A stretch of 64,000 nt of DNA from assembly GCA_944321875.1 (NCBI GenBank), contig CALUMX010000005.1:1-64000 (forward strand). Direction: 5' to 3'. The position numbers and the translations under genes were made by a program. The notes under the pieces are model-generated. The model did not search any database. It saw nothing but the letters and a program-made list of their open reading frames with translations, and had not been told where the DNA came from. This DNA is from an uncultured Muribaculaceae bacterium. Lineage in GTDB: Bacteria > Bacteroidota > Bacteroidia > Bacteroidales > Muribaculaceae. How positions within the stretch are numbered: the first letter of the stretch is position 1; each line of letters opens with the position of its first letter. Of this stretch, positions 18,769-28,085 are shown piece after piece.

Positions 18769-20346
18769 ATGGTTAATAAGTATGACTACCTCGTTATAGG
18801 TTCCGGCATCGCCGGAATGAGTTTCGCCCTGAAAGTGGCTGAAACCGGAAAAGTTGCCTTGATTTGCAAGACAAACATTGAAGAAGCCAATACATATTAT
18901 GCCCAAGGAGGCGTGGCTTCAGTTACTAATTTACGCGTTGACAACTTCGACAAGCACATCGAGGACACGATGATTGCCGGCGACTGGCTCAGCGACCGTG
19001 CGGCCGTGGAGAAAGTCGTGAAGAATGCACCTTCTCAAATTAAGGAATTAATTGACTGGGGCGTCAATTTCGACAAGAACGAGCACGGTGAGTTCGACCT
19101 CCACCGCGAGGGCGGCCACTCGGAATTCAGAATCCTTCACCACGCTGACAACACGGGAGCGGAAATCCAGGAAAGCCTCATCAAGGCCCTGAAGCAACAC
19201 CCCAACATCGACATCTTCGAAAACTACTTCGCGGTTGAAATCATCACCCAGCACCATTTGGGAAAAATCGTGACACGCCGCACTCCCGACATCACCTGCT
19301 ACGGAGCCTACGTGCTGAATCCCAACACCGGAAAGGTCGACACGTTCCTCTCCAAGGTGACGGTCATGGCTACCGGCGGTATCGGCCAGGTCTACACGAC
19401 TACGACCAACCCTTCCGTAGCGACAGGCGACGGTATCGCAATGGTCTACCGCGCAAAGGGAACCGTACAGGACATGGAGTTCATCCAGTTCCACCCGACA
19501 GCCCTCTACCATCCGGGCGACCGCCCCTCTTTCCTCATCACGGAGGCCATGAGAGGCTACGGCGCAGTGCTCCGTACGCTCGACGGTAAGGAATTCATGC
19601 AGAAATACGACCCGCGCCTCTCGCTCGCTCCCCGCGACATCGTGGCGCGCGCCATTGACAACGAAATGAAAATGCGGGGCGACGACCACGTCTTCCTCGA
19701 CGTTACCCACAAGGACCCGGAAGAGACGAAGCACCATTTCCCGAACATCTACGCGAAGTGCCTGAGCCTCGGCATCGACATCACGAAGGACTACATTCCT
19801 GTCGCTCCGGCTGCCCACTATCTCTGCGGTGGTATCAAGGTTGACCTCAACGCCTGCTCTTCCATCCAGCGCCTGTATGCCGTAGGTGAATGCTCATGCA
19901 CCGGTCTCCACGGCGGCAACCGCTTGGCTTCCAACTCACTGATTGAAGCCGTTGTCTACGCTGACGCAGCTGCCAAGCACAGTATGGCCAACATCAGCCA
20001 CTACACGTTCCGCGACGATGTGCCGGAATGGAACGACGAAGGCACGCAGCACAACGAGGAGATGGTACTCATCACGCAGAGCCTCAAGGAAGTGAACCAG
20101 ATTATGAGCACCTATGTGGGCATCGTTCGCTCCAACCTGCGTCTCGACCGTGCATGGAACCGACTCGACATCCTTTATGAGGAGACAGAGAAGCTGTTCA
20201 AGCAAAGCAAGGCATCGCGCGAGATTTGCGAGCTGCGCAACATCATCAACGTGGGCTATCTGATTATGCGTCAAGCCAAGGAACGCCACGAGTCACGCGG
20301 CCTGCACTACTCCATCGACTATCCGCCGGAGAAAAGAAAGTTCTAA
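18769..20346 (+). CDS. nadB: L-aspartate oxidase
   Basis: Oxidises L-aspartate to iminoaspartate, the first step of de novo NAD synthesis. The FAD-binding start YDYLVIGSGIAGMSFALKV, the TYYAQGGVASV loop, the FHPTALYHP and FLITEAMRGYGAVLR active-site segments and GGIKVDLNACSSIQRLYAVGE are all typical. Length 525 residues. The ATG at 18769 is preferred over a TTG four codons upstream because of the promoter position. nadA and nadC are not adjacent. Confidence 0.93.
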   Translation: MVNKYDYLVIGSGIAGMSFALKVAETGKVALICKTNIEEANTYYAQGGVASVTNLRVDNFDKHIEDTMIAGDWLSDRAAVEKVVKNAPSQIKELIDWGVNFDKNEHGEFDLHREGGHSEFRILHHADNTGAEIQESLIKALKQHPNIDIFENYFAVEIITQHHLGKIVTRRTPDITCYGAYVLNPNTGKVDTFLSKVTVMATGGIGQVYTTTTNPSVATGDGIAMVYRAKGTVQDMEFIQFHPTALYHPGDRPSFLITEAMRGYGAVLRTLDGKEFMQKYDPRLSLAPRDIVARAIDNEMKMRGDDHVFLDVTHKDPEETKHHFPNIYAKCLSLGIDITKDYIPVAPAAHYLCGGIKVDLNACSSIQRLYAVGECSCTGLHGGNRLASNSLIEAVVYADAAAKHSMANISHYTFRDDVPEWNDEGTQHNEEMVLITQSLKEVNQIMSTYVGIVRSNLRLDRAWNRLDILYEETEKLFKQSKASREICELRNIINVGYLIMRQAKERHESRGLHYSIDYPPEKRKF

Positions 20347-20376
20347 TTCCCTTTCCGGCTTCAAGAATAGCGAAAA

Positions 20377-20410
20377 ATAGAGACGCAACCACATTGCGTC
20401 TCTATTCTTC
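20377..20410 (+). terminator. terminator after nadB
   Basis: Perfect 12-bp stem ATAGAGACGCAA (20377-20388) / TTGCGTCTCTAT (20394-20405) with a five-base loop, followed by TCTTC. Confidence 0.8.
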
Positions 20411-20440
20411 ATTAATGACTTATCACAGAACAGACTCAGC

Positions 20441-21451
20441 ATGGCAAAAAAAGTTTTGGTCACCGGCGCCGGCGGTTTTATCGGCGGCTTTATCGTCAAC
20501 GAGGCCCTTCGGAGGGGTTATGAGGTATGGGCGGCCGTTCGCGCCACTACCTCACGCAAATATCTGTCCGACAGCCGCATCCGTTTCGTTGAACTTGACT
20601 TCTCCCGTCCGCAGTTACTTGAGAACAAACTGCGGGAAGAAATCTCGGCTCACGGAGCGTGGGACTATGTGGTGCACAATCTCGGCGCGACAAAATGCAT
20701 CGACCCGGCCGACTTCGACCGTATCAACTATGGCTATATCCGCTTGCTCGCCGACACGCTCCGCCGTCTCAACGCCGTACCCGACGGCTTCCTGATGATG
20801 AGCAGCATGAGCGCCATCGGACTTGGCGACGAGCGCAACTACACGCCTTTTACCGACGATATGCCCACCAACCCCAACACGAAATACGGACAATCGAAAC
20901 TCAAGGCGGAAACCTACCTGCACTCATTGGAGGATTTCCCCTACATCGCCCTGCGTCCGACAGGCGTCTACGGCCCGCATGAGCGCGACTATTTCCTGAT
21001 GGTGAAGTCCATCGCTGCCGGATTCGATTTCAGCGTCGGTTTCCGTCGGCAGGAATTGTCGTTTATCTACGTCAGCGACCTCGTCGCAGCCATTTTCGAC
21101 GCATTGGAGTCGGGAGTACGCCGCCGCACTTACGTGTTGAGCGACGGCAAGAGCTACACACAGAGGGAATTCCGCGAAATCGTCAAGGAAGAACTGGGTA
21201 AACGGTTTGTCATCCCCATCGTAGCTCCGCTTTGGCTACTGAAGGGAGTGTGCTACCTGTCGGAATGGCTGGCCTCACTTCAAAAGAAGGCAAGCACGCT
21301 TAACCGCGACAAGTACATCATCATGAAGCAGCGCAATTGGAACTGCGACATCAGCCGCGCCCGCGCCGACTTCAACTATACGCCGCATTACGACCTCCGT
21401 GCCGGTCTCCACGAAACCATCCGCTGGTACCGCGACAACCACTGGTTGTAA
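20441..21451 (+). CDS. NAD-dependent epimerase/dehydratase family protein
   Basis: Extended short-chain dehydrogenase: nucleotide-binding GAGGFIGGFIV at residues 9-19, a LGATKCIDP segment, serine-rich MMSSMSAIG and the catalytic YGQSKLKAE. Length 336 residues. A hydrophobic helix near residues 260-275 (VAPLWLLKGVCYLSEWL) is like those of membrane-associated sterol- or nucleoside-sugar dehydrogenases. The substrate cannot be assigned; sugar-nucleotide epimerisation and steroid-type dehydrogenation are both compatible. It is a separate unit between two terminators. Confidence 0.82.
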   Translation: MAKKVLVTGAGGFIGGFIVNEALRRGYEVWAAVRATTSRKYLSDSRIRFVELDFSRPQLLENKLREEISAHGAWDYVVHNLGATKCIDPADFDRINYGYIRLLADTLRRLNAVPDGFLMMSSMSAIGLGDERNYTPFTDDMPTNPNTKYGQSKLKAETYLHSLEDFPYIALRPTGVYGPHERDYFLMVKSIAAGFDFSVGFRRQELSFIYVSDLVAAIFDALESGVRRRTYVLSDGKSYTQREFREIVKEELGKRFVIPIVAPLWLLKGVCYLSEWLASLQKKASTLNRDKYIIMKQRNWNCDISRARADFNYTPHYDLRAGLHETIRWYRDNHWL

Positions 21452-21468
21452 TCAGCAACGACAAAACA

Positions 21469-21520
21469 ACGGCAGCCGTCTGCAAATCACTTATGCTTGC
21501 AAACGGCTGCCGTTTTGTTT
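21469..21520 (+). terminator. terminator after the epimerase gene
   Basis: ACGGCAGCCGT (21469-21479) pairs exactly with ACGGCTGCCGT (21503-21513), with an extra TGCAA/TTGCA inner stem, followed by TTTGTTT. It may also serve the convergent small membrane gene. Confidence 0.88.
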
Positions 21521-21528
21521 AATATATC

Positions 21529-21888
21529 TTACCTCTTAGAGTCAATACGGGAGAAGTCTATCTTCACATCCACCGCATCAAAAAAGTACGCAGCATTTTC
21601 CATAAATTCCTCTCGGTATGCCGTGTTTGCATCGGGGCGGAATGCAGCACCAAAACCCGAAAATTTCTGACACTCTTTGAACAAAAGGTCTTTTGCCCGC
21701 TCTTTTTCGCCGGCAGCCAGATACAAATAAAACCGATGCTCAAATTCGCTCTCCTCACAAGTATCAATATCAGGGTCAATCGCTTCTTTCAATCGCGACA
21801 CGTCCGAACACAACCGGAAAAATTTAATCAACACAAGAACCGTAATAGCGAACTCAACCAATGCGATAAACAAAAAAATAGCATCCAT
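21529..21888 (-). CDS. small membrane-anchored protein of unknown function
   Basis: 119 residues: one N-terminal membrane helix (IFLFIALVEFAITVLVLIKF) and a soluble helical tail with EFEHRFYLYLAAGEKERAKDLL, which resembles one helical hairpin of a repeat protein. No family recognised. It lies next to hipA on the same strand, 123 bases away across a C9A6 run, so co-transcription is possible but not shown. Confidence 0.65.
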   Translation of the reverse strand: MDAIFLFIALVEFAITVLVLIKFFRLCSDVSRLKEAIDPDIDTCEESEFEHRFYLYLAAGEKERAKDLLFKECQKFSGFGAAFRPDANTAYREEFMENAAYFFDAVDVKIDFSRIDSKR

Positions 21889-22011
21889 AATTCATTATTT
21901 TAGAAGTTAATACTTTTTTACACACGACCGTCAACACACATACTCCCCTTATTTATAAGACATTGCTCACCCCCCCCCAAAAAATCCAATCGTCAGCATA
22001 TAGGAACAGCG

Positions 22012-23511
22012 TCATCTATATTCCAAACGATTCCGGAAATACTTTTCAACCATATTCCGGAGCTGGTCCGCTGACAAATTTGCTATTCCCCTCGATTCAA
22101 TAAGAGAGAACTCCTCCTTGTTCTTTCCTATGACAAACTTATACTCCCTACCGTCGATTTCGGCAAGCAAGTGATAATTGCCCTTATACGCCTGCTCCAT
22201 ACGGATGTTCCTTACCGTATGTCCGCCTGTCATAAATTCATATGTCACTTCTTCTATCTCTCCCCAAGCTTTCAAACGATTAACGATAGTGGTTTCAACA
22301 CGTCCGACCCATGGCTCTGCGACACCATATTTTGCAGCGACCACACGAAACTGCTTTAAGACACCGACAACATCCCTTATGATTGCATCAGGCCGGCGTA
22401 TTCCGTTGTCTTTAGCAAAACGGATGACATCATCGCGTGTGATATCCCGAAGTTTTGCCCTAATATACAGGCAATGCTCCTCATTGGGCAAAAAACCTCC
22501 GCTGTCAAAAATATAAGTCATATCATATGCCGGAGACAGACGCCAAGTACCATCCTCACTCATAACAAATGAAAAGTTCTTATTGTGATCGTCCGTGTTG
22601 TTCGCCAACACGTTAAAGACCATCCTGCGGAATACTTCACAATAGTCGGTTTCAGGCAAATGAAGTTTCCTGCATACCGTAATCAATTGCTCATAACTAT
22701 CGGCCCCGGGGCTGATAGCAGCCAATGTCTGGGTATGAATCTTCTTTCCATCCTTACGGTCAAACCGCTTTGTCATGAAATGATTATTTCCGTCTACCTG
22801 ATAGAGCGTCGAAGGCATCATATTTATTCCCGCCATAGTGGCAAGGTCATAGTAAGCCATTTCCAATTCAGCCGAGCAATATTGTGAATTGCCAAATTTC
22901 ACCAGAAAGTAATCAAAGTCCTCTAATCCTGAAATCTGTCCGCTACGCACCTCTCCATTCTTTCGGTTAATGGCTACAATAGCCTTTGGCTGACGCCCCC
23001 CGGCGGAAGTGCCTACCGTAAGCAATGATTGCATCGTAATCGACTCTTCAGGTAAGATTCTGGCATTTTCCCTTTCTGTGAATATACGTTCTGCCAAATT
23101 GGCCAACGACTTGATATCTATCTTTCCTGACTTGCGCTCTCTTGTAACCTCAGGCAGAAACTCCAAGGCACCCATTCCACGCCTCCCTATAAATGAGAGT
23201 TTGTCAAGAGAAGTAATATCCGCATTGGACAGGTGGCTCTGTTGGCGCCACAAATCAAAAAGCTGATTTCCCCAGGCATCAGGTAGCGAATCAGCTAAAA
23301 ATGCCGGTAATTTTTGATAGATTCTGTCTTCTTCTCCCCATATAGGCATAAGACCCCTCACTCCATCAATCGGTGCCACCAATGGAGCAATATCCAGACC
23401 TTTCTTCAAGAAGGCCGGATTATACATAAAATAGGACAACCTGCGCCTGGCATCCCAAGCCAATCTGCCAATTTCCTCACCCCAAAGGATGACTCTTAAC
23501 GACTGTACCAT
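22012..23511 (-). CDS. hipA: HipA-family serine/threonine kinase toxin
   Basis: HipA of E. coli phosphorylates glutamyl-tRNA synthetase and causes growth arrest and persistence. Here the N-terminal HipA_N domain (GLDIAPLVAP, LPAFLADSLPDAWGNQL) is followed by a nucleotide loop TSAGGRQPKA (168-177), the catalytic Asp307 in NTDDHNKNF and the metal-binding Asp330 in SPAYDM, aligning with E. coli Asp309 and Asp332. All key residues are present, so an active kinase is likely. At 499 residues it has about 60 residues more than E. coli HipA, including a C-terminal beta-rich segment ending LEYR. It overlaps nothing and starts 8 bases after the antitoxin stop. Confidence 0.92.
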   Translation of the reverse strand: MVQSLRVILWGEEIGRLAWDARRRLSYFMYNPAFLKKGLDIAPLVAPIDGVRGLMPIWGEEDRIYQKLPAFLADSLPDAWGNQLFDLWRQQSHLSNADITSLDKLSFIGRRGMGALEFLPEVTRERKSGKIDIKSLANLAERIFTERENARILPEESITMQSLLTVGTSAGGRQPKAIVAINRKNGEVRSGQISGLEDFDYFLVKFGNSQYCSAELEMAYYDLATMAGINMMPSTLYQVDGNNHFMTKRFDRKDGKKIHTQTLAAISPGADSYEQLITVCRKLHLPETDYCEVFRRMVFNVLANNTDDHNKNFSFVMSEDGTWRLSPAYDMTYIFDSGGFLPNEEHCLYIRAKLRDITRDDVIRFAKDNGIRRPDAIIRDVVGVLKQFRVVAAKYGVAEPWVGRVETTIVNRLKAWGEIEEVTYEFMTGGHTVRNIRMEQAYKGNYHLLAEIDGREYKFVIGKNKEEFSLIESRGIANLSADQLRNMVEKYFRNRLEYR

Positions 23512-23519
23512 AGTTTATG

Positions 23520-23828
23520 CTATTTTAAGTGCCTAACACGTTGTACCTTTTTATCATTCTTACGCATTAGGTAAGGAGATTCAGGAAGCTCCGGAAGAAT
23601 TTTGTCTATCGCATCGATTTGCCCGACTACCTTCAGCAATGCAATGAATGTTGACAGAGAAACATTGCCGGCCGTACCGTTCTCAAATTTGTGAATGGTC
23701 GTAAGCCCTATGCCGGATTGGTCCGAAACGTCTTTCTGCGTAAGATTGCAGCGAAGCCTGTATTCTTTAAACCGTATGCCTAACAACCTCACAAGCTCGG
23801 GAGTGGAATATTCATAGAAATCTACCAT
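23520..23828 (-). CDS. hipB: HipB-like XRE-family antitoxin / repressor
   Basis: 102 residues with a lambda-repressor-type helix-turn-helix at about 17-72 (LRCNLTQKDVSDQSGIGLTT, then IHKFENG). It should bind and inhibit HipA and repress its own operon. AGGTG lies four bases before the ATG. The basic tail (RKNDKKVQRVRHLK) could be the degradable antitoxin end. A palindrome and a near-copy precede it, matching auto-regulation. First gene of the two-gene unit. Confidence 0.88.
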   Translation of the reverse strand: MVDFYEYSTPELVRLLGIRFKEYRLRCNLTQKDVSDQSGIGLTTIHKFENGTAGNVSLSTFIALLKVVGQIDAIDKILPELPESPYLMRKNDKKVQRVRHLK

Positions 23829-23844
23829 ATCACCTGTGTTTATA

Positions 23845-23907
23845 TATCATTATAATGATAGTTATATACAAATATTGGTATTAAGTATCATTATTATGAA
23901 GGTTATA
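23845..23907 (-). promoter_or_regulatory. hipBA operator region
   Basis: A perfect 16-bp palindrome TATCATTATAATGATA (23845-23860) and a near copy starting at 23886 lie 41 bases apart; extended to 22 bases they share 19 positions. The spacing is about four helical turns. The arms TATC...GATA echo the TATCC...GGATA operators known for E. coli HipB. An AATATTTG box (minus strand, 23869-23876) lies between the two sites, and an exact TATATTTG at 23912-23919 lies farther upstream. The rest of the 355-base gap up to the next gene is AT-rich and otherwise holds only a terminator. Confidence 0.7.
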
Positions 23908-24113
23908 AACACAAATATATATAACTTAATCGAATAAAACTAATTTTCCTCCCAAAAAATAACGTACTTATGCAAAAACAGCTCGACCCTCTGCTTCAAC
24001 CCCTCACATCTGCGAATAATCTCGTTAGTTTATTTTTTTCCATGCTATTATGATTTCTTCCTAAAGACAAATATATGATATTCTTCCGTTACAAACAAGA
24101 CTGACGATTCCGA

Positions 24114-24151
24114 AAACAAAACGGCTGCGGCGGAAGATTCCGCCACAGCCG
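24114..24151 (-). terminator. terminator of the msrAB gene
   Basis: CGGCTG-c-GGCGGAA (24122-24135) pairs with TTCCGCC-a-CAGCCG (24138-24151) with one mismatch; on the minus strand it is followed by TTTTGTTTT. Confidence 0.85.
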
Positions 24152-24183
24152 CATCCCAACATAATATAGCAATGAATGTTATC

Positions 24184-25236
24184 CTATCGTGCAAGCAGGG
24201 GAAGATAGTCGGCATAGCCTTCCTCCGCCATCCTTTCCTTAGGAACAAAGCGCAGTGAAGCGCTGTTGATGCAATAGCGCAGGCCGCCTTTGTCGGTCGG
24301 GCCGTCGTCAAACACATGACCGAGATGGGCATCGCCCGTCTTGCTTCTCACCTCCGTGCGCTGCATGCCGTGAGAATTGTCCTCAACCGCCACAATGAGC
24401 TTACCGTCAATCGGCTTGGAGAAGGCCGGCCATCCGCAACCCGACTCAAATTTGTCGGTTGAGACAAACAACGGCTCTCCCGTGGTGACATCGACATAGA
24501 TGCCTTCCTCAAAGTTATCATAGTATTCGTTGGCAAACGGCGGCTCGGTCGCATTGCGTTGCGTCACCTCATACTGCCGCTTAGTCAGAGTAGCCCGCAA
24601 CTCCTCGTCCGATTTCCGCTCGTAGCGGGGAGCATTGGCCTTGCGTGCCAGCGCAAAGAGCGAGGGATTCAAGTGGCAGTAGCCTCCGGGATTCTTATCG
24701 AGATAGTCCTGATGGTAATCCTCGGCAGCATAGAAATTCTCCAAACGGCGTGCCTCCACCTCCACCGGGGCCGACAGCATGGAGTCAAGGCGTGCGAGCT
24801 TCGCTTCCACCAGCGGCCGGTCGGCCTCATCGACGTAGTAGATACCCGTGCGGTACTGCGTGCCGATGTCGTTTCCCTGACGGTTCAGACTCGTCGGGTC
24901 AATGGTCTGCAGATAGAGGTCGACCAGCAGGTCAAGGCTCACCACCGACGGGTCGTAAGCCACGCGCACCGTCTCGGCCGCACCCGTACGGCCCGTACAC
25001 ACCTCCTGATAGCTCGGATTCTCCACCCGGCTGTTGGCATAGCCCACGGCCGTTTCCGTCACTCCCCGGATTTGCTTCATGAAGTGTTCCGTACCCCAAA
25101 AGCAACCTCCGGCAAAATAGATTTCTTTCTGAATTCTCATATCCATATTCTCATTTTTCTCCTTCCCGGCACAGCCCTGCCCGGCGATGAACACCACCGA
25201 CAGAACCGCCAGTATTTTCATTAATTGTTTTCTCAT
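24184..25236 (-). CDS. msrAB: fused peptide methionine sulfoxide reductase MsrA-MsrB, predicted lipoprotein
   Basis: Repairs both S and R epimers of oxidised methionine. The start at 25236 gives a signal sequence ending IAGQGC, with Cys22 as lipidation site, so the enzyme should be anchored facing the periplasm. MsrA domain: Cys45 in [23 protein letters not shown]. MsrB domain: [24 protein letters not shown] and the catalytic Cys in [11 protein letters not shown]. The CxxC zinc ligands of many MsrB enzymes are absent ([13 protein letters not shown]), which fits the zinc-free MsrB type. 350 residues, single gene. Confidence 0.93.
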   Translation of the reverse strand: MRKQLMKILAVLSVVFIAGQGCAGKEKNENMDMRIQKEIYFAGGCFWGTEHFMKQIRGVTETAVGYANSRVENPSYQEVCTGRTGAAETVRVAYDPSVVSLDLLVDLYLQTIDPTSLNRQGNDIGTQYRTGIYYVDEADRPLVEAKLARLDSMLSAPVEVEARRLENFYAAEDYHQDYLDKNPGGYCHLNPSLFALARKANAPRYERKSDEELRATLTKRQYEVTQRNATEPPFANEYYDNFEEGIYVDVTTGEPLFVSTDKFESGCGWPAFSKPIDGKLIVAVEDNSHGMQRTEVRSKTGDAHLGHVFDDGPTDKGGLRYCINSASLRFVPKERMAEEGYADYLPLLAR

Positions 25237-25289
25237 ATAGTTGGAACGTGAGGCCGCCTCAAATTGTTCGACCGCCGTCACGATAAACA

Positions 25290-25321
25290 AAAAAGTCCCG
25301 CCTCGCAAGGCAGGACTTTTC
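25290..25321 (-). terminator. terminator of the peptide transporter operon
   Basis: AAAAGTCC-GCCT / AGGC-GGACTTTT around 25292-25320, with a T-run on the minus-strand side. Confidence 0.85.
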
Positions 25322-25350
25322 TTATCTGTTTCGTCAGAGAGACGTCGGGA

Positions 25351-26913
25351 TTACTTCGCAACTCTTTCGAGCCATTTCACCATACCGAACATGACACCCA
25401 TCGAGATAACGCAAACTACGAGGAACACTGTCCAGCATTGCCAGATAGGAATCTTGTTGTACATCAACGGGCCAATCCACAGCAACAGGTTACCAACGGC
25501 CGTAGCACCGAGCCACAGACCCTGGCAGAAGCCCAGAAGGTGCTTCGGAGCCACCTTTGACACGAATGACAATCCGAGCGGAGAGATGAACAATTCGGCA
25601 ACCGTAAGGAAGAAATAGAGTACGATGAGCACCCACGGACCAGCCTTCATGGCTTCCTTCGAAGCGTCCGCCATGTCGCGGAATTCCATTGCTGAAGGAT
25701 AACCCTGAATGTTGGAGTAGACAGCCAGGAAGAGGTAAGCAAGACCTGCGATACCCATACCGTAGGCAATCTTTTTCGGAGTGGAAATTTCCTTGCCTCT
25801 GCGGGCAAGACCGTTGAAGACGACCATGATAATCGGCGTGAGCACAATCACGAAGAACGGGTTCACAGCCTGCCAGATTTCAGGCGGGATAACCGATGTA
25901 TTCACGAAGTCGCGGGCAAAGAGCGAGAGAGAAGTACCGTTCTGGTGGAATGAGAACCAGAAGAAGATTACGATGCCGAGCACAGCAAACAAAGCATACA
26001 TACGTTGCTTGATTTCCTTTGCCATAGCCATCTTCTCCTCAGCTGTATAAGTAACAGTAGTCTTCTCTTCCTTCTTTCCAGGAGTCGGGAAAATCTTCTT
26101 CGTTGCGATGAAAATCGCCAAAGAAATCAACATAGCCACAACTGAAGCGATGAAAGAGTAGTGGATACCTGTGTTGAACACATCAAGATAGTTGTGACAG
26201 AATTGAGACATATCAGTTACCTCAACCGTGCTTGCCTTAGCGACAAGTTCCTGAAGGTTGGCCATCTGGTCAGCCGCCATGTTGCTGCCCTTCTCGATGA
26301 AAGCGTGGCACATGGCAGGAAGGTCGGAGTTATAAATCATGTTGTTGGCACTCAGCCACCAGTTTCTCAGCAACGGAGCAACGAACGGCGCGATAAGACC
26401 ACCGATGTTGATAAACACGTAGAAAATCTGGAAACCGGAGTCGCGGCGGCTCTTTGCAATAGCGAGAGCTTCCGGGCCTTTCTTGGCAGCCTCAGCCTCA
26501 TAGTCATCGTAAAGCTGACCTACGATAGCCTGCAAGTTGCCTTTGAACAGACCGTTACCGAATGCGATAAGGAACAGGGCGACACACGTCAGCGGCAACA
26601 GCCAGGAGATGTTGTCGGCAGTCGACAGAATAGGAATTGACAGGATGACGTAGCCTAACGACATCACAATCAAACCCTTGATAATCGTTCCTTTGTAATT
26701 TTGGGTTCTATCGGCAATAATACCGCCGACAAGACTAAGCACATAAATGCCGGCATAAAAGAATGAGTAGATCAAACTACCCGTTTCATCACTCAAACCG
26801 AACTTTGAACAGAGGAACAGCGTCAATACTGCATTCATGATGTAGTAACCGAAGCGTTCTCCCATGTTGGAAAGTGCGGCGGGGACAAGTCCTTTAGGTT
26901 GATTTTTAAACAT
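25351..26913 (-). CDS. proton-dependent oligopeptide transporter (POT/PTR family)
   Basis: MFS-type carrier of 520 residues with 12 to 14 hydrophobic segments. The N-terminal NMGERFGYYIMNAVLTLFL carries the family's ExxERFxYY proton-coupling motif, and the second signature GNGLFKGNLQAIVGQLYDD corresponds to the PTR2 FxGxxx region. It imports di- and tripeptides with protons. An insertion of about 60 residues between helices 6 and 7 (MADQMANLQELVAKAS region) is extracytoplasmic or loop sequence. It is the last gene behind sufE and a small membrane protein. Confidence 0.9.
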   Translation of the reverse strand: MFKNQPKGLVPAALSNMGERFGYYIMNAVLTLFLCSKFGLSDETGSLIYSFFYAGIYVLSLVGGIIADRTQNYKGTIIKGLIVMSLGYVILSIPILSTADNISWLLPLTCVALFLIAFGNGLFKGNLQAIVGQLYDDYEAEAAKKGPEALAIAKSRRDSGFQIFYVFINIGGLIAPFVAPLLRNWWLSANNMIYNSDLPAMCHAFIEKGSNMAADQMANLQELVAKASTVEVTDMSQFCHNYLDVFNTGIHYSFIASVVAMLISLAIFIATKKIFPTPGKKEEKTTVTYTAEEKMAMAKEIKQRMYALFAVLGIVIFFWFSFHQNGTSLSLFARDFVNTSVIPPEIWQAVNPFFVIVLTPIIMVVFNGLARRGKEISTPKKIAYGMGIAGLAYLFLAVYSNIQGYPSAMEFRDMADASKEAMKAGPWVLIVLYFFLTVAELFISPLGLSFVSKVAPKHLLGFCQGLWLGATAVGNLLLWIGPLMYNKIPIWQCWTVFLVVCVISMGVMFGMVKWLERVAK

Positions 26914-26935
26914 AAGATTTGTGTATTTAATGGTT

Positions 26936-27376
26936 TTACTTCTTCTTCAACTCTTTGTAGACGACGATTGAGGCTGCCACAAAAGCCACCAGCGAGAGCA
27001 GCAGGCTTGCCCAGATGCCCCAGCTGAACAATGCGGCCACGCCGGAAAGATTGCCACCCATGGCTTTTGCCATGATGTGGATGTAGTGGACAAAGAACAT
27101 GACGGGAAGCATGGAAAAAGCGAGAGCCAGAATGTGAGGCCCTACCTGACGCGACAAGGTGCAGAGCGTCGCACCGATTCCGCCGATAAGCGGCAGAAGG
27201 AACGTGGTCATTTCCATATAGCGGCCAAGCGTCCACATTTGCGACACGTTGTCAAAGCCCTTCTCAATGCCGAACAGAGGGACATTGAAGACGGGAGCGA
27301 GCAGATAAATCAGCGCAGCGGCACAAACCGGTACAATGACCAATGCCTGAAGCACAGTGTTGCGTTTTTTTTCCAT
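26936..27376 (-). CDS. four-helix membrane protein of unknown function
   Basis: 146 residues with four clear membrane segments (ALVIVPVCAAALIYLLAPVF, FLLPLIGGIGATLCTL, ILALAFSMLPVMFFVHYIHI, LLLSLVAFVAASIVVY) and a lysine-rich C-terminus facing the cytoplasm. No family recognised. It sits between sufE (36 bases) and the peptide transporter (22 bases) and is probably co-expressed with both. Confidence 0.75.
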   Translation of the reverse strand: MEKKRNTVLQALVIVPVCAAALIYLLAPVFNVPLFGIEKGFDNVSQMWTLGRYMEMTTFLLPLIGGIGATLCTLSRQVGPHILALAFSMLPVMFFVHYIHIMAKAMGGNLSGVAALFSWGIWASLLLSLVAFVAASIVVYKELKKK

Positions 27377-27412
27377 GTGTGTTTACATGTAGGTTTTAAG
27401 TGTTTCTATTTC

Positions 27413-27844
27413 TTACATTTCCTCTTTTGCCTTAAAGGCCAGCGCATACATCTTGAGCTGCTTGACCATGGCAAGAAGACCGTTGCTGCGGGTAGGCGAA
27501 AGATGCTCCGACAGCCCGATTTCGTCAATGAAATAAAGGTCGGCGTTCAGGATGTCCGACGGTTTCTGACCCGACAGCACCCGGATGAGCATCGAGATAA
27601 TACCCTTCACGATGATGGCGTCGCTGTCTGCCTCAAAAGTGATACGGCCGTCCTCATAGTGTGCCGTAATCCACACGCGGCTCTGGCAACCCTCGATGAT
27701 GTTCTCGGGGGTCTTGTGCTTCTCGTCCAGCGGAGGAAGCGAGTTACCCATCTCGATAATCAAGGCGTATTTATCCATCCAGTCGGAAAGACCGCCAAAC
27801 TCATCAATAATTTCGTCCTGTATTTCGTTAATCGTATTGTTCAT
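27413..27844 (-). CDS. sufE: SufE-family sulfur acceptor for Fe-S cluster assembly
   Basis: SufE takes persulfide sulfur from the cysteine desulfurase SufS. The active Cys53 is in the conserved EGCQSRVWI motif, and the fold's other landmark FIDEIGLSEHLSPTRSNGL is present. Length 143 residues, typical. No other suf genes are adjacent. It has its own promoter and appears to head a three-gene transcript. Confidence 0.93.
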   Translation of the reverse strand: MNNTINEIQDEIIDEFGGLSDWMDKYALIIEMGNSLPPLDEKHKTPENIIEGCQSRVWITAHYEDGRITFEADSDAIIVKGIISMLIRVLSGQKPSDILNADLYFIDEIGLSEHLSPTRSNGLLAMVKQLKMYALAFKAKEEM

Positions 27845-27934
27845 ATTCGCAATGTCTAATCAAAAGGAAGCCAAAGGCAAATTGCAAAAACGACTTCTTC
27901 CGCCCGTCGTTGCCAAGCCTCGCCCCATATTATG

Positions 27935-27965
27935 CAAATATAGAAATTTTTCAAAAAAAACACAA
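27935..27965 (-). promoter_or_regulatory. sufE promoter
   Basis: Read leftward: TTG (27965-27963), 20 bases, TATATTTG (27942-27935). The leader is about 90 bases. Confidence 0.7.
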
Positions 27966-28047
27966 TAATCACCCATTTATTACCTCTGATTTATCAGTAT
28001 TACGGCAGATTTTATGCGTTTTTGCAGGCATCGGTCAGAACGCGCCA

Positions 28048-28055
28048 TAACTTTG
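28048..28055 (+). promoter_or_regulatory. -7 box of the 787-residue orphan gene
   Basis: TAACTTTG, 30 bases before the start; a TTTG lies 23 bases upstream, slightly too far for consensus. Confidence 0.45.
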
Positions 28056-28085
28056 GGGCTTTCAATCATCCAACTCTGACAGATT

